64,000 nucleotides of DNA. It comes from Neopestalotiopsis rosae. Taxonomy: Eukaryota > Ascomycota > Sordariomycetes > Amphisphaeriales > Sporocadaceae. The position numbers and the translations under genes were made by a program. Below are positions 43,305 through 55,803 of this stretch, piece after piece. Under the pieces are notes generated by a model, which was not told the DNA's origin, made no database searches, and was given only the letters and a program-made list of their open reading frames with translations. The DNA lies in contig JALGAS010000005.1 in the NCBI GenBank assembly GCA_023078685.1, forward strand, positions 744,001 to 808,000, read 5' to 3'. The stretch's first letter is position 1; each line of letters begins with the position of its first letter.

Positions 43305-46077
43305 CTACTCTGGGTATAATGATTTCCAACGCTCTTCAATCTGCGATCTCTCGTCATCAGTGGCAAGGCGGTACTCTTCGATACCCTGCCGTATGCGAAT
43401 AAGCAGGATCTCAGCCTTGAGATCCGTGAGCCGGTTCCGGGCCAGCTTCTTCTCAATGCCCTTGAGGGAGTACCCGGGAAGACTAAAGATGCCCGCGCCG
43501 ATGCCGGAATAAAAGCCCACGACGGCCATGACCGTGCCTTTGCCAAAGCCCTTGAGGCCCTCAGCCCTGGCGCCGCGGTACGGGCGGAGGACGAGGCCGC
43601 TAAAGGCGTCGTAGAAGCAGAGGACGGACTCCTTGCCGGCCGTCTTGAACCCGCTCTTGAGCCCGCGGATCTCCCCGCGCCGGCGCGCGTTGAGCTCCCC
43701 GGCCAGGTAGGACGGCGAGTTGCGGAAGCCGTTGGCGACGTTGTAAAAGAGCGCGACGGGCGCCTTGAGCCCCGCCCGGGTGAGGTCGGCGGCGTAGCGG
43801 CCGCAGGCCTCGACCGCGAGGTGCTTGCGCGACTTTTCGCCCTTTGACCACATGCGCTCTACCCAGGTGGGCTCGGACCGCCGCAGACCACCCGAGGTGG
43901 CGTCACCTGGGCAGGGCCCTTTGAACAGGGCTTGCGTATCTTCTGGTGGCTTGCGCGCCATGACCTTGGCCATCTTCTCGAGCTGCTTGGGCGTAAAGTG
44001 ACCAAACGGTAGCAGATCGCCACCAGACGAATCATCGGTATCTACCGACAGTCCACCAGGCAGGTCCAACGAGGGTCGTAAATGGCTTGATGCTTTTCGA
44101 CGTGGTAGTTGTTGGCTCGGCTGCGTTCTTATGCGATTTGCAAAATCATGAGACGCCATGGCAATGTCCATGAAAAAGCCACTCATGGCTGCCACGACTC
44201 CTATTGACACGCTCTCTGCTCCCTCGTCGACGTACCAGTGCTTGTGGCGCAGTAGTTGGAGTTGGCTCAGTTTGATAATTCCCTTGTTGGTGAGCATATA
44301 TGCTGCTAAGAGACTGAGATGCGCGCCCGTATGTTTGTGTCTGTACACGGCCAGTCGATCTGGGCATATGTCGCACCGCAAATCGGAAGATTCCAGTCTG
44401 TTCAGGATGTCCTTGACGGCGTTGCTGGCTCCGTCCTCCTCGGCAATCTGCTGCGCCACTTTCTGAGCAGCGATTTGGACGTCTGGCTTCAGTGCAAACG
44501 TGATGCTGTTTGCCAAGGTTTCGGCAGTCATCTTCTTGTACGGAACCGGTTCCGGACCTGCCCCAGCTCTTGCAATCATCTGGCCCCAGAACGGCTGGTC
44601 CCCAAAGAACGGAACGACCACGGTTGGACTGCCCGCAGCGAGACCAGCGGCCGTCGTTCCCGCGCCTCCGTGATGCACGACGGCCGAGACGTGTCGGAAC
44701 AGCCAGTCGTGGGGGCAGTCTCCTATCATATATACGTTGTCAGGCACATCCCCCTCCCCGATTCCTCCCCAGCCCTTGGACACGATTGCTCGGACGCCAG
44801 CAATGGCAGTGGCTTCAAAAATTAGCTTGGTCAAGGCTTGCGCATCATGGACCACGATGGAGCCGAAACCAATGTATATCGGGGTGGGCCCTGCATTAAG
44901 GAACTCTATTAGATCTGGTGGCGGCGTATATGAGTTGGCCTGGGATAAGAATGAAAACCCGGCAATCTGAATGTGCTGACCCCAGTCAGCCGGTTTTGGT
45001 ATTAGTGATTCCGACCAGAGGTAAGTGAAAGGTAGGCGTAATCGTGAAAGTAGCTGGTGGCCCCATAGTGGGCTAATGGGATCGAGTTTCAAGGTCCGAG
45101 TACGAAACTTGTTGATCACATCACCAAGACTGAGTATTCAAGTCAGCAATCGACTATAATAAAGATTTCCGATGTTAGACTTACCCTTGCCACGTGAGAA
45201 GCTCCATCATGATGAAGGAGAGATAGTTTGCAGTGCTAGTCTCGGCTTGACCGTATTGCATAGCGGCAAGCGGATGGTGGAAGCTATGAGTGGGCGACCA
45301 AGGCATGGTGAAGACCATGTGAAGGGGTATACCGAGCTTCTCGGCGCAGTGAATGTGTGCCATGGAAGGCGGGTTCGCGATGATGGCGTCGGCAATAAAC
45401 AAGTCGGCGGGCGAGTGCACATCCGACGCCACAATCTTCTCGCCCATGCCGTCGCCCGCTTCGATACAGCTCCGCCAGGCCCCCTCAAGAATCGCGCCCA
45501 TTTCCTTTCTCCTTTTCCGAATGTCTCCGGCCTTTAGGCTCTCCCGGCTCGGAAACAGACCAGGGTTCTTGACCATGTAGGCCATGAGCGCTTCGGGATC
45601 ACCACCGATACTGAAGAATTCCAAGCCCTGGCCCTCCACGAAATCCTTGAAAACGGGGTGTGTACAGATTCGCACACGATGGTTATACGGATGCTGGCTT
45701 AGCAACTTGGCAATGGGAATAAATGGCTGGACATCGCCACGGGAGCCGACAATGTGTATAGCAATGTTGAGCCTGGGGCCGGCAGCCGCAGCGGCAGGGC
45801 GGCCAGCAGAGGAGGAGGCGGCATCCTCGTTGTGCTTGTCGCTGAGAAACGCGGCGCTGCCCCTCCGCGGGACAAAGACCTTTCTCTCGGGCTGCTGGGA
45901 CGCCGTGTTGTCGTGGATGCGCTTGAAGAAGGCCGCAATCTCCGAGGCGTCCCGGTGGAAACGCACCGTGGTCCGGCCGTCATTGTCGACGTGACTGGTC
46001 GTCTTGTTGAGCCCATCGCCAATGCTGAGATTCCCCGGAGCGTTGGACTTGACCTTTCGGAAATGCATCCTTTTCAC
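43305..46077 (-). CDS. Sterol 3-beta-glucosyltransferase-like protein (GT28/UGT80-type), no GRAM/PH domains
   Basis: Exons in gene order: 45185-46077 and 43305-45129 (55 bp intron), 905 residues. The N-terminal GT domain begins about residue 104 (IAIHIVGSRGDVQPFIPIAKLL, the GT28 sugar-nucleotide fold opening), with FFSIGGDPEALMAYM. The C-terminal GT half has IYIGFGSIVV (about 383-391) and the donor-binding block HHGGAGTTAAGLAAGSPTVV with PFFGDQPFWG (about 440-469). This matches UDP-glucose:sterol glucosyltransferases. Unlike Atg26 there is no N-terminal GRAM/PH pair; instead a long C-terminal region (about 560-905) of unknown function contains KGFGKGTVMAVVGFYSGIGAGIF-like Gly-rich segments. 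Membrane-associated glycolipid synthesis is expected; the acceptor is unproven. Confidence 0.88.
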
Positions 46078-47031
46078 ATGTGGGAAAGTGTATTCAGGAT
46101 GAAATACAAGGTTGGAATGCCAAAGGGACCGGGTCTCGGTCAGTCGCTCTCCGTGCCTACATATAACAACAGTGTTCCATGTGGCTGGATAGTCACAACG
46201 GCTCGGGCCTTGCGGGATGGATGAATGTCAGTCAAAATTCTTTTTTTTACTTTTTGAATCCAAGTGAGAACCCGACAGCCCTGGGAGTCGGGCGCTCAAA
46301 AACGTTGGTGTCACTTTACTTTAGCGTCAGCGGATAGTTAGCGTACCTAGAACGCTCGTGGCTAGGTTGGCAAAGTAGCGAAAGTAGATGTTGTTGCGCC
46401 CCGAATCTGTCTGTCATGCTTTATTGGGGCTGTCCCACCGCCATGTGTAAGTCTTGTCTCTTCCTATAAAACATGTTACATTAGTTTGAGCCTTACAGAG
46501 AGCTAAAATATCATTCTTATGCAATATGCGTCTTTGTTTTGTTTGTTATCTGGTTTGAGCTCCATGACCCAGCACTCGAGCCGTCTTGTATACAGAGTCC
46601 AGTTGACAGTTGCCCGGACCTCATCGAAGCGAGCGACAGAGCGCGCCCGGATTGCTCGGCGAGCCGATCTGTCATGAGAGTACCGAGGCTCGAGCGTGTG
46701 ATCTATGTTTGTAGTATCTGTCATCAATCTCACGTGCTTGGATAATTTTAATATATGCAAACATTGGTTGACGATAGACCGGTCATATTGTCGTTATCAA
46801 TGGCGAAAATTGTATGGGCCATGACGTCGGTCTGGGGACTTTGGACGTGCCCGACGGACTTTTGGTCGAAGCGCGCAACTGAGGAAAATGGTCCACAACT
46901 TACCGATGCCGAGGGGTTCGGGATTCATCTTCAGCAACGCCAAGCTTTTTCTTGTACTCTACGATCATCCAGGCCTAACTTAGCCATCTGCTTCCACCCG
47001 CCAACCGCCTGAGAGTGTGTAAGACAGGAAT
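46078..47031. promoter_or_regulatory. Divergent promoter region glucosyltransferase-like / glyoxalase-fold gene
   Basis: 954 bp with no gene recognised. Confidence 0.4.
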
Positions 47032-47606
47032 ATGTCTCGCATCGCTTTTCGCCGCTTACCTCTTTCTCAATTCCATCATAGTCCTTATCTGGCCAGGACC
47101 GCCACTGTAAGACTGCCCTGGTCCCACCACCGCGGCGCCGCCATGTCCAGCATTGCCCGAACCAAGTCGCTCGACCACCTGGTCCTAACGGTCAAGGATC
47201 TGGACGCCACGGTCAAGTTTTACGAGTCCGTCCTGGGCATGCAGCACACGGCCTTTACGTCGGGCGGCGTGGAAAGGCATGCGTTGAAATTTGGCGACCA
47301 GAAGATCAACCTGCATGTGAGCGGCCACGAGTTTGAGCCCAAGGCCCAAACTGTGCAGCCCGGGTCGGGCGACTTGTGCTTCCTGGTCGAGGACAATGTG
47401 GATGAGGTTGCGCAGAAGCTGCACGAGAGCGGCATCGAGGTCCTCGAGGGCGGCGGTGTTGTGGATCGTACAGGTGCCAAGTCCAAGCTTAGGAGTGTCT
47501 ATATTCGGGATCCCGATGGCAATCTAGTAGAGTAAGTATCACGCCCATGGTTGAGGATGATCAAGGGAGCTGAATAATATCCAGGCTGTCAAACGAGAGG
47601 TCTTGA
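47032..47606 (+). CDS. Glyoxalase/dioxygenase-fold (VOC) protein, probably dual-targeted
   Basis: Exons 47032-47531 and 47585-47606 (53 bp intron), 173 residues; the second exon encodes only seven residues (LSNERS after a split Glu) completing DPDGNLVELSN. The VOC fold is evident: LDHLVLTVKDLDATVKFYESVLGM, then INLHVSGHEFEPKA and GDLCFLVED, ending SVYIRDPDGNLVE. Metal-ligand positions H49, H96 and the final E166 are conserved. Similar proteins are called glyoxalase domain-containing protein 5. Residues 1-37 are Arg-rich without acids, like a mitochondrial presequence; a second in-frame Met at 38 begins the canonical MSSIARTKSLDHLV start. Two translation starts could give mitochondrial and cytosolic forms. 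Confidence 0.87.
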
Positions 47607-47928
47607 ATAGCAATGACATCAAAATTGAGTATAATTATTAAGGAGCTTGTGGTGGGCCTCAACAAATGCTTTGCGTTCAAAATCGAGTAGCTCATGATGA
47701 TATGGGCCTGTCATAAAACTAACCTCAACGCCTCCTCCCAATTCTTCCAGTCTATACCCATATTCCGTCATCGAGAGATTACGAATAGCACTCCACGTGC
47801 CCACCACAATCTTTGCTACTTGGCCAGATTATCATACGCGTTGTTCCGCGAACGCCAGATACCAGACATAAACGGGGATCTAACCATGCATTCTGATATT
47901 GATTGGGTCCCCCTTGGCATGCTCAGAC
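47607..47928. other. Convergent intergenic gap
   Basis: 322 bp between converging 3' ends. Nothing seen. Confidence 0.5.
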
Positions 47929-49003
47929 TTAACGATAAGTAGCAGTATGGTTCTGTGGCGAGTTGGGAGAGGCAGACTCGCTCGGTAGAGGCGCATACAG
48001 CTCAGAAGCGACCCTCATCTCCGGTTGGTCCTGCTTCTGTTGCTGCTGTTGGTATGCTGTTTGCTGCTGGTCGTCGTGCAACATCTCACTCGCTTGGTAG
48101 GGAGAAGGGTATCCGGAAGGGTATATAGAGGGATATCCAGAATGGTACCCAGAGTGATACACGGGCGGCTCAGTGGGCTTGGGTGTCATGGCCTGCTGCT
48201 GCTGCGCCGACTCAATATTTCGCCGGCCATTTCTTCTCATGTAGAAGAACAAGGCTGCGGCACAGACAATGGCTGCCAGCGCAGATATACCCACACCAAC
48301 GCCAATGCCAGCTTGAGCACCGGTAGAGAGGCCGCCGGAACTCTGACCTTGGTTGCTGTTCCCAATGGAGCCGCCGCCGCTGCTAGTGGTGCCGCTCGAG
48401 TCTGTCGCTGCTGTCGTTGTCGGTGTGATGACGGCTGTCTGCGCGGGATGACTTCCGGAAGCGGTGGCAGCAGCAACGGTGCCTGTCGCAGTCGTGATGG
48501 AGGCGTCCGCCTCTGTAATGTTGAAATAGGCGCTGAAAGTGTAGTCGTCGTCTGTGACGTTCTGGCCGTCTTTGTAAAGAGATATGTAAAAGATTGGCGA
48601 TGCCGCAAGGTCTAGATCGTATAGTTGGACAGTCCAGTTGAAGTTCTTGGCCTTGACTTCGTCGCTGGATTCTGCGTCATTGGTATCAATACTTGCACTA
48701 ATCGATGAAACTGAATAAAGCGGTGCACAGGAATCGGTACTCACGCTCGACTATAGTTGTGTATCCAAACAGATCTTGGTCTGAGTTAGGAAGATATTGG
48801 ACAAGATACATTGACCACGCAGACCAAGATGTATCAAAGTCAACTACCTGGCTGCTCCCAAGCTTGAATACCTCGGCATCGCCATATATTGAGTCGGTAC
48901 GGTAAGTTGAGTGATACGTCGGTTGGTAAATTGTAGCATAGGATTCAGCCCAGACTCTGGTGAAGCTGCAGACTGCCGCCAACATTATCGACGCGTACCG
49001 CAT
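47929..49003 (-). CDS. Single-pass surface protein with Ser/Thr stalk and Gly/Tyr/Gln-rich tail
   Basis: Exons in gene order: 48745-49003 and 47929-48671 (73 bp intron), 333 residues. Signal peptide about 1-19 (ends TRVWA). An extracellular part with N-glycosylation sites (NWT, NVT, NIT) is followed by a Ser/Thr/Gly stalk (about 145-205). One transmembrane helix (about 206-231, GIGVGVGISALAAIVCAAALFFYMRR) precedes a cytosolic tail with YHSGY/SGYPS repeats and a poly-Gln stretch. The plan resembles fungal wall sensors and other mid-type receptors, but no WSC domain is seen. An earlier acceptor (48711) would add 13 residues but implies a 34 bp intron, too short for fungi. Confidence 0.75.
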
Positions 49004-52000
49004 TGCTGCAATAGAGCGACCAAGCTTCAGGTCCTTGAATAAAGAGTGACTCAGGAACAACAGGAGTAAAGGAAAGGAAAACTCGATGCTGCTTGGGTAC
49101 TCTACTTCTCAAAAAGCCCGACGCGTGTGGCACAGTATGATATGATTTCTCCGGCCTCATGGTAGTAGCCTTGTCGCCAAGCTCCAAACTAGCCCCCATT
49201 GACCAGCTGTCAGCATATAAACAGCAAAATATAACCTGGTTCCTCATCCTGGCGCCAGTGGTTATGATGTGACAGATGCTGTTGTTCAAATTCTTTCTTC
49301 AACCCAACGCTAGCCAACGCAACAAAGGTCCCGCGGATCAATCCTGAAAATTCATGATTACCTGCCTGCTGGTTCTTGGGAACATATCTGGAGGAACTCA
49401 ATTGCAGAATATCCACGTCCATGGCCAGAAGTCATGATAGAGTTTCTGAGGCTCAAAATAGACATTGCCATTCGGGATTGACTAGAGCATAGTTAAATGA
49501 GGTGGGATTTCATCAAATTTCCAGAGGGCTGCGGCGTTACATGGAGCTTAGTCTTGGCACATGTGCGGCGATTTGTGGTAGGCCTGCAATAAAGAAAAGG
49601 ACAAGCATTTGGGCCTTTGACCAGGGGCAACCTTCGATTGCAGCTTCTGTGCGATTCAAATTAGATTGTGTCGCGCTTGCATTCTCTGCACCTGTCACTG
49701 CAAGCTGTTCAACTCAAACTGCAATAGAACTTCCATGCATTGGAGGATCGCGACTTTGTATGAAAGGCAGTCAGCACCAGCATGGTCGAGACCGGTGAGT
49801 TCAAGGGGGAGGCACAGCAATTGAAAGAATAGTTCATTCGTCCAATTTCATTCTGAACTTTACATCAGCATCGTTCACTTGTAATCCATCGGCTTGTCTT
49901 GTTGTTTTTATTGCAAGATTCCTCGATAGGACATAGATGGTAAATGCCACACCAACCTGGCCTTATTCTTCATTTCTTTTTTCTTTCTTTTTCTTCATAT
50001 TTCCCAAGGACTTCTGGGATATGAGGTGTTCATTCTGTGTTCTTGACTATTTGCGCCTCATTTAACACAGAGTGCTCACGCATGTGTTTTAAGAGAAAAC
50101 CTTTCGAATCTCGCGTATAGGTACCTAACAGATCGATTTTAGTTCGATAGCTCAGTGCGATGAAGCACGGCAGCTGTGATTTGGTTCGGCCTCGCATGAG
50201 AACTTCAAGAAGGCCGCGTAATCACATCGAGGATTCTTTGATCCTGCATCCATTAGAGTCGTGCCTTGCGAACTTGCAGAAGCAGAAGCGCAGCAGAAGC
50301 GGAGGCGGGCGGGCTTGAGCCGTGTCGAGTGCTTCAAAACTGCCTGCATGAACCACTCAAGTATGCACGTCGCACGCCGACATCTGCAAAGCTGAAATGA
50401 CCCAGTCGTAGGATGACAACGACATTCTGTCTAGAAAGCTTTAAGAGTCACGTTCTCGGGCAGCGCATGCTTTCGATAAGCGAAAAACAAAGTAATTAAA
50501 GTTCCAAGAGTTCCCGAATGATCTGAGGATGGGCAGGGCAACGGCCACGGCTTGGAGCCGGATAACAACGTCCCAATCGCATTTGCAAAATAATAGGCAA
50601 GTCGACCCAAGGGAGTGCGGCCAGACACGCACGCACGCCGAGGAGCCGTTTTCTGGTGTGCCCCTCGCATTCCAGTCTATAGAAAAGCAAAGACAGGTTT
50701 TTCCTGCGACTTGACTCGGCTTAGTCAACCACCATGATCCTCAAAATGGGTGGTGGTGTAGTGGACGATAGCATCCTATAGTACCGGAATATCGTGAAGT
50801 GGGGATGGTTGAGTCGGACAAGGGTGGATTTCAATGTTGCCGGATACGATCCAATATTTCACCCGTCATCGTATCCAAGTTCTAAATTTATCGGTCGCGA
50901 AGAAGCGGCAAATCGCCATCCGATTTCGCCATGCCACTGGGCAGAAAAGCCCACGCTGTCTGTCCCGGCCAGTCTCAATCGGCACAAGCTCAGCTGACAG
51001 CCCAAGGCGAAAAGCAACTAGAGCTGGATGCACATCATACCTTTGAGCAGAAACCGGAAGACACACGAAAACAGAATGAAAAAGCATGGCAAAGTAAGCA
51101 ACGTTACTGGTATCCACACACATTGGGCAGTGCAAGAACTGAACGTACAGCATGTGTGTGTGTATGTGTGTGACTGTTGTGCTACCTGCCTTGGAACGGG
51201 TACACCCATTTGCTTATACCCGTACAGCTAGATACCCTGGCTAAGAGATTCAATAGTGCCTTCGGTTCAGGCGGCATAGCATCCACAGGCACTTACAGGC
51301 ACTTACACAGCATTTGACTATGCCAAGCAGCGCAGCGCAGGTCCAGCAAGCGACGGGACCACAAGCGATTGATACGCCATTGGCAAGCGTTCCTGGTCCA
51401 CTCGGTCCTATTCCCTGAGCCCTCCCCATCAGGGCCCAAGGCCCAAAAATAAGCGTCAACATTAAGCTTATTGTTTTAGCAAGTCGTTGGCAAGTGCATC
51501 GGGTGTTTCTCCTGTTTGTCTTACCTAAAGATGATGTCGGCTTTTTCTTCTTCTTATCCTGCACAGTCAAAACAGTCAGGCCGGTTGAACCAGAAAAAGG
51601 TCTATCGATCGGCCATGTCGGCTCGGACAATCGCCGGAGAGGCAAATCGACGTAGAATCGGTTTCAGCCATTGTATATCGATGCCCAAGACGGGCCATTA
51701 TTCAAGATAGAAGGTTGCCCTTGTCCAAGTAAGAAGAGCCACGAACAAGCGATGGAAAGCTTCAATGCCAAGTTTTGCAGTAGCAAGTAAACACTTGTGT
51801 ATGGGGAAACTACACTACTTTGACTACCTGACTACCAAGACTACTGCCGGGCTGCATGCGACAGAGACAAGCGATCAAAAGCAGATAGTGGTGGTGGTGG
51901 TGGACCCTGAAGGTTTTGCTGGCTGCAGGACCGTTCAGTCACCGTTCCTTCAGCCAGTTACAGCGCGTGTTGTGCAAAAAGACGCATGCGGTATGAGAAA

Positions 52001-52731
52001 AATGGCGTATGTAGGCAGAGATGCAAGTCACAACTCAATATGGGACTTTCCACTTTTTCCCATCCAAGGGAGAGAGAGCTGAGAGCACTTTTCCCATGCC
52101 CATTTTCTATTCACGATCAATGTTGTCTCTCCCTCTCCCTCGTCCCCCATCCCCTCTCCCTGGCTCCCGGGAATCCACAAGAAGGAGACAAAAGCCCAAT
52201 GAGCCGCCTGCCGTGGCCACACTCCAGTTACTAAGACAGACAGTGAAGAAAGCTCGTGTGACGTGGTGGTCGACCGGCAAGCCCGGTTTCTATTGGTGCT
52301 ACGGGAAGCTACCGTAGCTATGCCTAGCACCTCCTCACTGATCTTCCCTTGGTTCCCCAACCACCAACCCAGCATTTCGCCAGCTTGCTACCAGCTAGAG
52401 AAAGCACCCGCCACATTCTAACTGGCCCGCTACGGAATACGAGTCTTGGCAGTCCAATCGACGTCAGACTGCTACGCCCATAGGGCAACATGGCTCCGAG
52501 GGTAGTGACCGTTTCGATGCCAAATACTACCATAAACACGTTATATATAAACCTCTATCGCCATCCACATCGCAACTAGAAGAGGACCCTGGGAAAAAGT
52601 GCACAGTCCATTCGCAGCATACATAAGGAGCCTCAAAGCACCTCTCTTACACACATTATCTCTCAAATACCTCATTATCAACACACATAGAATCCGTCAC
52701 TCGTTCGCTTATCAAGCAAACAAGATCGAAA
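49004..52731. other. 3.7 kb gene-free divergent region
   Basis: No protein gene supported. Notable items: A-box-like TGGTGTAGTGG (50754-50764) preceded by AACCAC (50727-50732) and a tRNA-like segment at 50141-50203, both weak; a TG-rich tract near 51150-51175; a GTG run near 51889-51903; and a TATATATAAA box (52542-52551) about 180 bp before the secreted-protein start. The 52.1-52.7 kb part is C/T-rich leader sequence. It may contain long promoters or an unrecognised non-coding transcript. Confidence 0.4.
52542..52551 (+). promoter_or_regulatory. TATA box of the AA1-like secreted protein gene
   Basis: TATATATAAA 180 bp upstream of the start codon, followed by a C/A-rich leader, a typical arrangement for strongly regulated fungal secreted-protein genes. 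Confidence 0.5.
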
Positions 52732-53437
52732 ATGTACAGCCTCATCTCGACACTCGCTGCTCTCCTGCCATTGGCAGTTGCTGCTCCCGTTAGCTACGAG
52801 CCTGCTTATGAGACCAACCCGGGTTGCCAAAAGGCCTCGTTTGGCAACTTCACCTGGACTCTTGAGGACTTTGACTTTCACTCGTCCTACATCTTCACAA
52901 CGCCGGCGCACCAGGTGAGTCTAATTCCCTACTAAAGTACAAACGACACACGACTGACCCAATCCGCAGAACTCATGGGGCTATGTCAACTTCAACCTGT
53001 CAAACCCAGCCCTGACCTACAAGACATCGTGCAGCGCCCAAAGCAGTCAACTGTCCGACTTCTTTTACGGCACCCAGGAATACACGTGCTCCCAGCCCGA
53101 CGGCACATCCGCAGTGACTACTTTTGACTTTAGCCGGCCCAGCGGCACGCTGAACGTTAACCAGACTTGGGTTTGCGCCGACCAGGACCCTCAGTGGCCG
53201 TACGTATTTTTAGTCTCTGATTGACTTTTTCTAATTCTCCGAAACATTGACTAAGTTTTTAAATCGTTTAGGGTAACCATCCACGGATACGGTCAGGTCA
53301 ACCTCACTCTTGAGTGCACCGACACGACCTACCAGAACCCCAACTGGACCTTGGGCCAGATCTACTCGGACCGCGAGGTCAAGTGCTCGCCCGTGACCCT
53401 GCCCCTCAAGCCTTACATGATGACGGCCGTCGCATAA
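52732..53437 (+). CDS. Secreted AA1-like (Alt a 1-like fold?) protein
   Basis: Exons 52732-52914, 52970-53199 and 53272-53437 (introns 55 and 72 bp), 192 residues. Signal peptide about 1-18 (LAVAAP). The mature part begins GCQKASFGNFTWTLEDF and has six cysteines (C32, C82, C101 and three later) and several N-glycosylation sites (NFT, NLS, NQT, NLT). Repeating beta-strand-like segments (WGYVNFNLSNP, TTFDFSRPSGTLNVNQTW, VTIHGYGQVNLTLEC) resemble the AA1-like secreted family of ascomycetes. No enzymatic motif. Family assignment is by pattern memory, hence tentative; gene structure and secretion are well supported. Confidence 0.8.
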
Positions 53438-54030
53438 ATGGGCAATGAGCAGGAGAGACGGGAAAGGATTTGAAATTCGAACAGCGAAATGCTTGAAATT
53501 CTTCAACAAAAGCAAACGATTGGAACGACTGCGCAACCACACAAAAGCGATCAGACTTAATGGGACTATGAGATAGATATCACACACATAACGACGTATG
53601 GCATAGACTTACTTAGAACACACTCCTTAATGAACTAGTAATAATAAGAAAAGTCAAAATCAAAAGACAAGGTCTTGCATCCAATTGATTGATCATGACC
53701 AACCCTTTGGTTAGGTGAACGATGCATTTCGTTCAAAACGTAGAATGAGCTTTCAAGCAGGGCACGTTCCATACAATCTCCGTACGAGTATGTGATGTCT
53801 CTGATATCTCTTTAAAATCTGCGCTGTAACAAAAGAAATAAGTATATACAAGTGCTATGGGCTAATTATTATCTTCCAATACTTCAGAACGCTTCACATC
53901 CCTAGCGACAGCCCAAGTATTCACACGAAGAAATCTCATCCTCGAAAAATCTGCAACCCCTCGCAACCACCCACAACAAGAAACATTCGGATTTCCAACG
54001 GCAAGTCACCCCGTTCCCTGTCCTTTTGGT
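53438..54030. other. Convergent intergenic region
   Basis: 593 bp between converging genes. Nothing recognised. Confidence 0.5.
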
Positions 54031-55803
54031 TTACACTTTACCAGCAAGATACGAGATGTTTTCTCGCATGGCGGCAGTCAAATCGCCCTGCTCGGTATAA
54101 ATGTATCTGACCGTATGCGGCCAGACCTCGGGATGGGGCAGGGGCAGGTAGATGACGTCGCCTTCACGGACGTGGCCGGACACGAGCAAGGCTGCCAGCA
54201 CGGGCAAGTAGTTCATGGCGTACATGCGATCTAAAATGCAAGAAAGAAAGATGGTGTGAGTTTTTTTTTTTTTCTTGGCCGAGTTTTGAAATGGTCTCTT
54301 GCTCCCAAACGTTTCCATGAGGGGCTTTTTTCAGGTTTTGGATATTTGGAATTGGGGTGAAAAAAAAAAAAAAGGAGAAAGGACAAACTTACGGATCGGC
54401 ACGGCTTTGGCGTCGTGTATCAAGGTCTCGTGGTCCAGGCTCATGCTGGCCCTGCTGCCACGTCCCACCAGCAGCTCGCCCGAGCGGACGCTGCTGCTGC
54501 TGCTGCTCTGCCTCCTCGTTGGTGAAGGCCTTGTCGAAGGAGCAGCCACCAGTACTGCCGTCGACCTGGCAGAGGAAGCGACGATGGCTGGCGGAGAAGA
54601 AGAGGAGGAGGTGGAGGATGAGGAAGAGAAAGAGGAATAGGACGTCCCGGAGAAGGACCGGTCTTGCTGTTCTTGCGGCTGCTGCCGTCGATGACCACCC
54701 GGAAGAGGAGGAAGCGAGGCTGATGATGAAGGAGGAAATGCTGCTGATGATGGATTGGAGACCACTACGGGTGGAGGATCCGGGATGGTGGCACGAAGTT
54801 GGTCCATGTCAAAGGTTCTCTGGATGAGAAAGGAATGCCGCTCAAGCGCCTTGGGCCGAATGATGGCGCGTACCGTTTGGCGGGTGGAGGGGGAGGGGCC
54901 TTCTCTCGATCTTGCTGAACAACCGGTGATACTGTCACCGCCCCGGGCATGATGGATGACGAGTGAGCTGCTCTGTCTTCTCAGAGAACGTGCAATAACA
55001 AAGGCGTCGGCGGTTTCAATATTGCCATGATACACTGCAGAGGTGGTGTAAGCTGTTTTGCCCTCAAAGAACTTTGAAACTATCATAGCAAGTATCACTT
55101 CCCCAGCCAAGTCACAATCATCTCATCACGACATGCTAAAATCATACTTACCATGACCCCAGTTACGTAGCTGGTCACGAATCTCCACCACCGACTGTTT
55201 ACGGGGCAGCGGAGGCGGTGGTGGCAGCGGTCGCGTGCCAGTCACTGCACTATTCCGACGATGCAGCCCCGGCGGTTGGGACAGCTCAATTGATTGCAGA
55301 GGAAACGACACCGTCGTCTTTGGCTCAAGTACCGTCCCCCATCTCTGCAACGAGTCTCGATTAGGCTGAGGCGAGAGCAGTTGGGCCGTCGTTGGTGGAG
55401 GCCCTGCGGGCGGAGAGGGCAGGCCAAACTGCAGAGTCAGGGGCGGCAGGTTGTTGCTAAACCTCTCGAGCCGAGCCGTGAGGGGCGTCTCCTGTTCCTC
55501 CTCCTCGTCGATGGACCTCAGGCTCTTGCCAGAAGAGCCATTGGAGCTCCGTTGACTCCTGGCCGAGTCGAACCCGTCGTTGATCATGACACGCTGCTCG
55601 TGCTGCCTGGTCGTGTAGCTGTTGTGTGTAGCCGGATACATGGGGGACGGTAGACTTTTCGGAGACATTGGCGAGGGAGACGGCAGACCTTCTGGGCTGG
55701 CGGCTGGCTTGAAGGCCGTCTTTGGCATGCCGCTCAGGTTGCGATAATCAGTCCATATGGGCTCGAGGTTAGGTTTTCTTGCAGTCTCTGAAGTGTTGTT
55801 CAT
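54031..55803 (-). CDS. Low-complexity protein with BTB-like C-terminal segment
   Basis: Exons in gene order: 55152-55803, 54393-55079 and 54031-54230 (introns 72 and 162 bp), 512 residues. The N-terminal 217 residues are Pro/Ser-rich (SPEGLPSPSPMSPKSLPSP) with a short poly-Pro run and end in a possible helix VVEIRDQLRNWGH. A short conserved-looking stretch VSKFFEGKTAYTTSAVYHGN follows, then Pro and poly-Ser tracts. The last exon YLPVLAALLVSGHVREGDVIYLPLPHPEVWPHTVRYIYT resembles the second half of a BTB/POZ fold, and Clp1-like proteins come to mind, but I cannot confirm this. Function unknown. The long poly-Ser/poly-Pro coding tract explains spurious frames on the other strand. Intron 2 holds a T12 run. 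Confidence 0.65.

Noticed and set aside
48672..48710. Extra 13 residues at the start of exon 2 of the surface protein
   Set aside because: Would need a 34 bp intron, below the practical minimum; the 73 bp intron is preferred.
50141..50203. tRNA-like segment with TAGCTCAGTG and GGTTCGGCCTC
   Set aside because: Only five acceptor base pairs and no anticodon arm; boxes are poor. Could be chance.
50754..50764. A-box-like TGGTGTAGTGG
   Set aside because: No B box or terminator at a sensible distance; kept only as a weak hint.
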